NCBI GenBank assembly: GCA_964411985.1
Contig: CAYPNF010000042.1
Coordinates: 1-64,000 of the forward strand
DNA from: CAYPNF01 sp964411985
Lineage (GTDB): Bacteria; Verrucomicrobiota; Verrucomicrobiia; Limisphaerales; J093
Length of the DNA stretch: 64,000 bases
Direction: 5' to 3'
In this document: positions 61,714 through 64,000 of the stretch, one piece after another
Layout: each line of letters starts with the position of its first letter
Numbering within the stretch: position 1 is the stretch's first letter
Made by a program: the position numbers and the translations under genes
Notes under the pieces: generated by a model
Databases searched by the model: none
What the model was told of the DNA's origin: nothing
What the model saw: only the letters and a program-made list of their open reading frames with translations

Positions 61714-63630
61714 CTACGGTTTCGCTCTCTTCGAGCGCGCCGTGGCGGCCGCAGCGGGTGCTGGCTGGAAACTCTTCCAGGAGGTCAACGGAACCAGACC
61801 GATGCCGATGATGGCCAGCTGACTAAGGATGAACGCCAGCAACCAGTAAAACGCCTTGTCCATGAAACCATAGGAATGAAGGCCCACCCCGAGCATGTTC
61901 ACGCCGAACCAGGAGAAGCTCGTAATGATGTTCCCGACAATCGCCAGGTTCATCATACCGCGGTCGGCCACCAGCCCACTCCAGCGTGCATGCAGAATGA
62001 TCGCGTTCCACAGCACAATGATGAGCGCTCCGTTTTCCTTGGGATCCCAGCCCCAGAACCTTCCCCAGGATTGGTCGGCCCAAATACCTCCCAGCACCGT
62101 TCCCACAAAACTGAACAAGGTCGCGAAGCAGACGATCCCGTAGACCATCCTCGTCAAACTCTCAGCGGTCTCTCCGGAAAGTCCATTCGTGAAGAAGCCG
62201 CGCATCACGTACACGATGGCCAGGAAACCGGCCACGTAAGTAGCCGAATACCCCAGGGTGATCACCACCACGTGGGTGGCGAGCCAGAAGTTCGTGTCCA
62301 ACACCGCCCGTAACATTTCCATCGTGTCGCCGTCCAGCGACAAGTTGTGCGCCACAATCTGGGTCAGAAAACCGATCGCCGACGCCATCACCAGCCCGAT
62401 GCTATCCCGGAAGAATCGTTCCAGGATGACTCCGAGCAGCACCGCACCCCAGCCCACAAACACCGCTGAGGAATAGAGATTGGTTACCGGTGGCCGCCCT
62501 TCCAGGTACATCCGGAAAAGGATCCCCGCGGAGTGCACGACAAAGCCGAGCAACAGGAGGAGAAAAGCAGAGCGGTTGAAAAGCCGGAAGCCACCGAACC
62601 AGGAGGCGCATCCGAAGAGGAAGACCAGCACATAAAGTACGATGGACTGATAGAAAGGCCCCCACTGGTGGTACAAGAACTCGCTCTGGCCCTTGCGTAA
62701 TTCCTTGGCAAAAGATTGTCCCAGCCAGACGCGGTATTCCGCCAGCGCGGTGTTGAACTTGGCGGACTGGTTCTGCCGGTACGCTGTCGCCATCACGGCA
62801 TACTTGTCCACCGCTACGGGCAATTCCGGATTGCGCAGCATGTTCAAGAGTGCCGCCCCGACATTCTGCCAGTCGTCCCGGCGTGCTTGCGGACCTGCCG
62901 GGGGAACCACCAGCGGATAGGAGGCGTTGGAGATGAAATCGTACTTCTGCAGCATCCCCACCACGTGGTCGAGGTCAGCCTTGGAAAAATCTTTGCCTTC
63001 CTGCTGGGCGCGCAAGGCCGCCACTCCAGCGGGCAGGGCCTTCTGAAAGGCGGCTAACTCCGCCGAAAAATCGTCGGTGCTTTGCGGCCGAAACGTGTTC
63101 TTCAGCCGCTCATAGATGCTAAGACCGTACTGAAGCTTGAGCACTGCTTTCTCAAAGGTGCTGCGGACCTGGGCGTTGAGGTTGCCCGCCCGGCTCGCCT
63201 GTTTGTCGATCTCTTCCAGCTTGGGGCGCAACTGCTTCATGGTCGTGTGCATGTTCCCTTCAGGCGGCAAGCCCAAAAGCCCCCTCAGATCGGGATGGTC
63301 CACCCGAAACACGGGCCGCTCGTCGGCCAATTCAGGCTTCATGGTCAGCTCCAGCAACCACTCGGTGGCGGAAAGCCGCTGGCCGTCAGGCAAAGCCACG
63401 GACTGCTTGCCTCGCATCACCAGGAGGGCGTTGCGGGCCACCGAATCCAGAGGCTGCACCCGGCCGTTCAGCAGGACTGGCAGACGGCCAAAATCGGTGG
63501 TGTTGAATTCTGTCTTGCTGCGTGGCGCCCGAAGGGCTGAGAACGTCCACGCAACCAGGAGCAGGAAAATGACCCACGGCATCCACCGGGAGGCAGTACT
63601 GGGGGCGGGGGCTGGAGAGGAGGCTTTCAT
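61714..63630 (-). CDS. ccsA: Cytochrome c biogenesis protein CcsA/ResC-like
   Basis: 638 residues. One membrane helix (about 18-34) is followed by a large extracytoplasmic domain (35-330) and about 8 membrane helices. The heme-binding WWD-type motif appears as IWADQSWGRFWGWDPKENG near residue 525, with conserved His residues in nearby helices. CcsA is the heme-handling partner of ResB/CcsB in system II cytochrome c maturation. The large N-terminal domain is unlike the short ResC of Bacillus and may be a ResB-derived or Verrucomicrobia-specific extension. The resB gene lies directly upstream. Confidence 0.88.
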   Translation of the reverse strand: MKASSPAPAPSTASRWMPWVIFLLLVAWTFSALRAPRSKTEFNTTDFGRLPVLLNGRVQPLDSVARNALLVMRGKQSVALPDGQRLSATEWLLELTMKPELADERPVFRVDHPDLRGLLGLPPEGNMHTTMKQLRPKLEEIDKQASRAGNLNAQVRSTFEKAVLKLQYGLSIYERLKNTFRPQSTDDFSAELAAFQKALPAGVAALRAQQEGKDFSKADLDHVVGMLQKYDFISNASYPLVVPPAGPQARRDDWQNVGAALLNMLRNPELPVAVDKYAVMATAYRQNQSAKFNTALAEYRVWLGQSFAKELRKGQSEFLYHQWGPFYQSIVLYVLVFLFGCASWFGGFRLFNRSAFLLLLLGFVVHSAGILFRMYLEGRPPVTNLYSSAVFVGWGAVLLGVILERFFRDSIGLVMASAIGFLTQIVAHNLSLDGDTMEMLRAVLDTNFWLATHVVVITLGYSATYVAGFLAIVYVMRGFFTNGLSGETAESLTRMVYGIVCFATLFSFVGTVLGGIWADQSWGRFWGWDPKENGALIIVLWNAIILHARWSGLVADRGMMNLAIVGNIITSFSWFGVNMLGVGLHSYGFMDKAFYWLLAFILSQLAIIGIGLVPLTSWKSFQPAPAAAATARSKRAKP

Positions 63631-63655
63631 GCAAAAACTGGGGAGCTGAGGAGGT

Positions 63656-64000
63656 TCAGGAGCGGCGGCGCAGGAATGCGAACAAATGATACAGGAACTG
63701 GATCGTGAGCCCGGCTCCTACCAGAACACAGGCGACGTAGGGGGTCAGCCAGCTGGGATTGCGCACGACTTGAAAAATCGTGATGCGAGGATCCCGCTCG
63801 TCGTACCCCGACTGATAAAAGGTCTCCCCGTCGTATCGCAACGGGTTGTTCATATAGATCAGCACTTCGCGGTCTTCCTTGGTGTCGGAACGTAGAATCC
63901 TCACCCGACTGGAGAAATTTTTCGGAATCTCCGTCCCCATGTATTTATCATGCGAGAACTTGAGCAACTCGAGCCCGAACGGCTTGTAATAGCGGCGCAG
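63656..64000 (-). CDS. ResB-like cytochrome c biogenesis protein, 3' part only
   Basis: The C-terminal 114 residues are inside the window; the frame is open to the last base. KFSHDKYMGTEIPKNFSSRV and LIYMNNPLRYDGETFYQSGY match the extracytoplasmic region of ResB/Ccs1, and the last membrane helix (WLTPYVACVLVGAGLTIQFLYHLFAFL) ends the protein. It partners CcsA, whose start follows after 25 bases. Confidence 0.88.
   Translation of the reverse strand: MRRYYKPFGLELLKFSHDKYMGTEIPKNFSSRVRILRSDTKEDREVLIYMNNPLRYDGETFYQSGYDERDPRITIFQVVRNPSWLTPYVACVLVGAGLTIQFLYHLFAFLRRRS

Noticed and set aside
1..64000. CRISPR arrays, tRNA and rRNA genes
   Set aside because: No regular 25-40-base direct repeats with unique spacers and no tRNA cloverleaf or rRNA core sequence were recognised.

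Overview
This G+C-rich window looks like a scaffold from a free-living Verrucomicrobiota bacterium (Pedosphaera/Limisphaera-like), probably assembled from a metagenome because a run of exactly 100 N sits at 51290-51389. The placement is inferred from gene content: DUF1080 and DUF2961/GH172 proteins, GH127 and GH116 enzymes, PQQ-propeller proteins with EF-hands, ECF sigma factors linked to pseudopilin-like membrane proteins, and a system II cytochrome c maturation locus. No tRNA, rRNA, CRISPR array, phage or complete transposon was seen.

Layout. 0-7 kb: a secreted phosphoesterase, then the complete 2-oxoglutarate dehydrogenase operon odhA-odhB-lpd on the minus strand. 7-16 kb: a decayed membrane protein gene, a secreted carboxypeptidase-regulatory-like protein, a translationally coupled GH127/DUF1080 pair for plant-type polysaccharide breakdown, an unknown large secreted protein and a conserved 466-residue cytoplasmic protein. 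16-25 kb: LemA plus an M48 protease, an esterase, a PQQ propeller with EF-hands, a thioredoxin, and an MFS transporter paired with a NagX-like membrane acetyltransferase. 25-30 kb: a cupin, a response regulator, an ECF sigma/anti-sigma-like operon and an M42 aminopeptidase. 30-38 kb: a repeat-rich intergenic region, an aminotransferase, a second ECF operon, a broken toxin-antitoxin pair, a methyltransferase/hydrolase pair, a RodZ-like protein and a LuxR-type regulator.

38.5-50.9 kb is the most distinctive part. Three GH172 (DUF2961) proteins sit side by side. One is fused to a papain-like cysteine protease domain whose Cys/His/Asn residues are all present. The third heads an operon with a two-domain sugar ABC ATPase, its permease and a Tat-exported GH116 enzyme, but no binding protein. 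Together they suggest uptake and hydrolysis of an arabinan-, fructan- or glucoside-type glycan.

50.9-64 kb: a repeat-flanked assembly gap, an ECF sigma factor fused to a membrane/pseudopilin-like region, a hybrid histidine kinase with a c-type-heme-like sensor domain, a hipBA module behind four regularly spaced operator-like palindromes, an anaerobic glycyl radical enzyme with its activase (closest by memory to hydroxyproline dehydratase), and ccsA-resB, with resB cut by the window edge.
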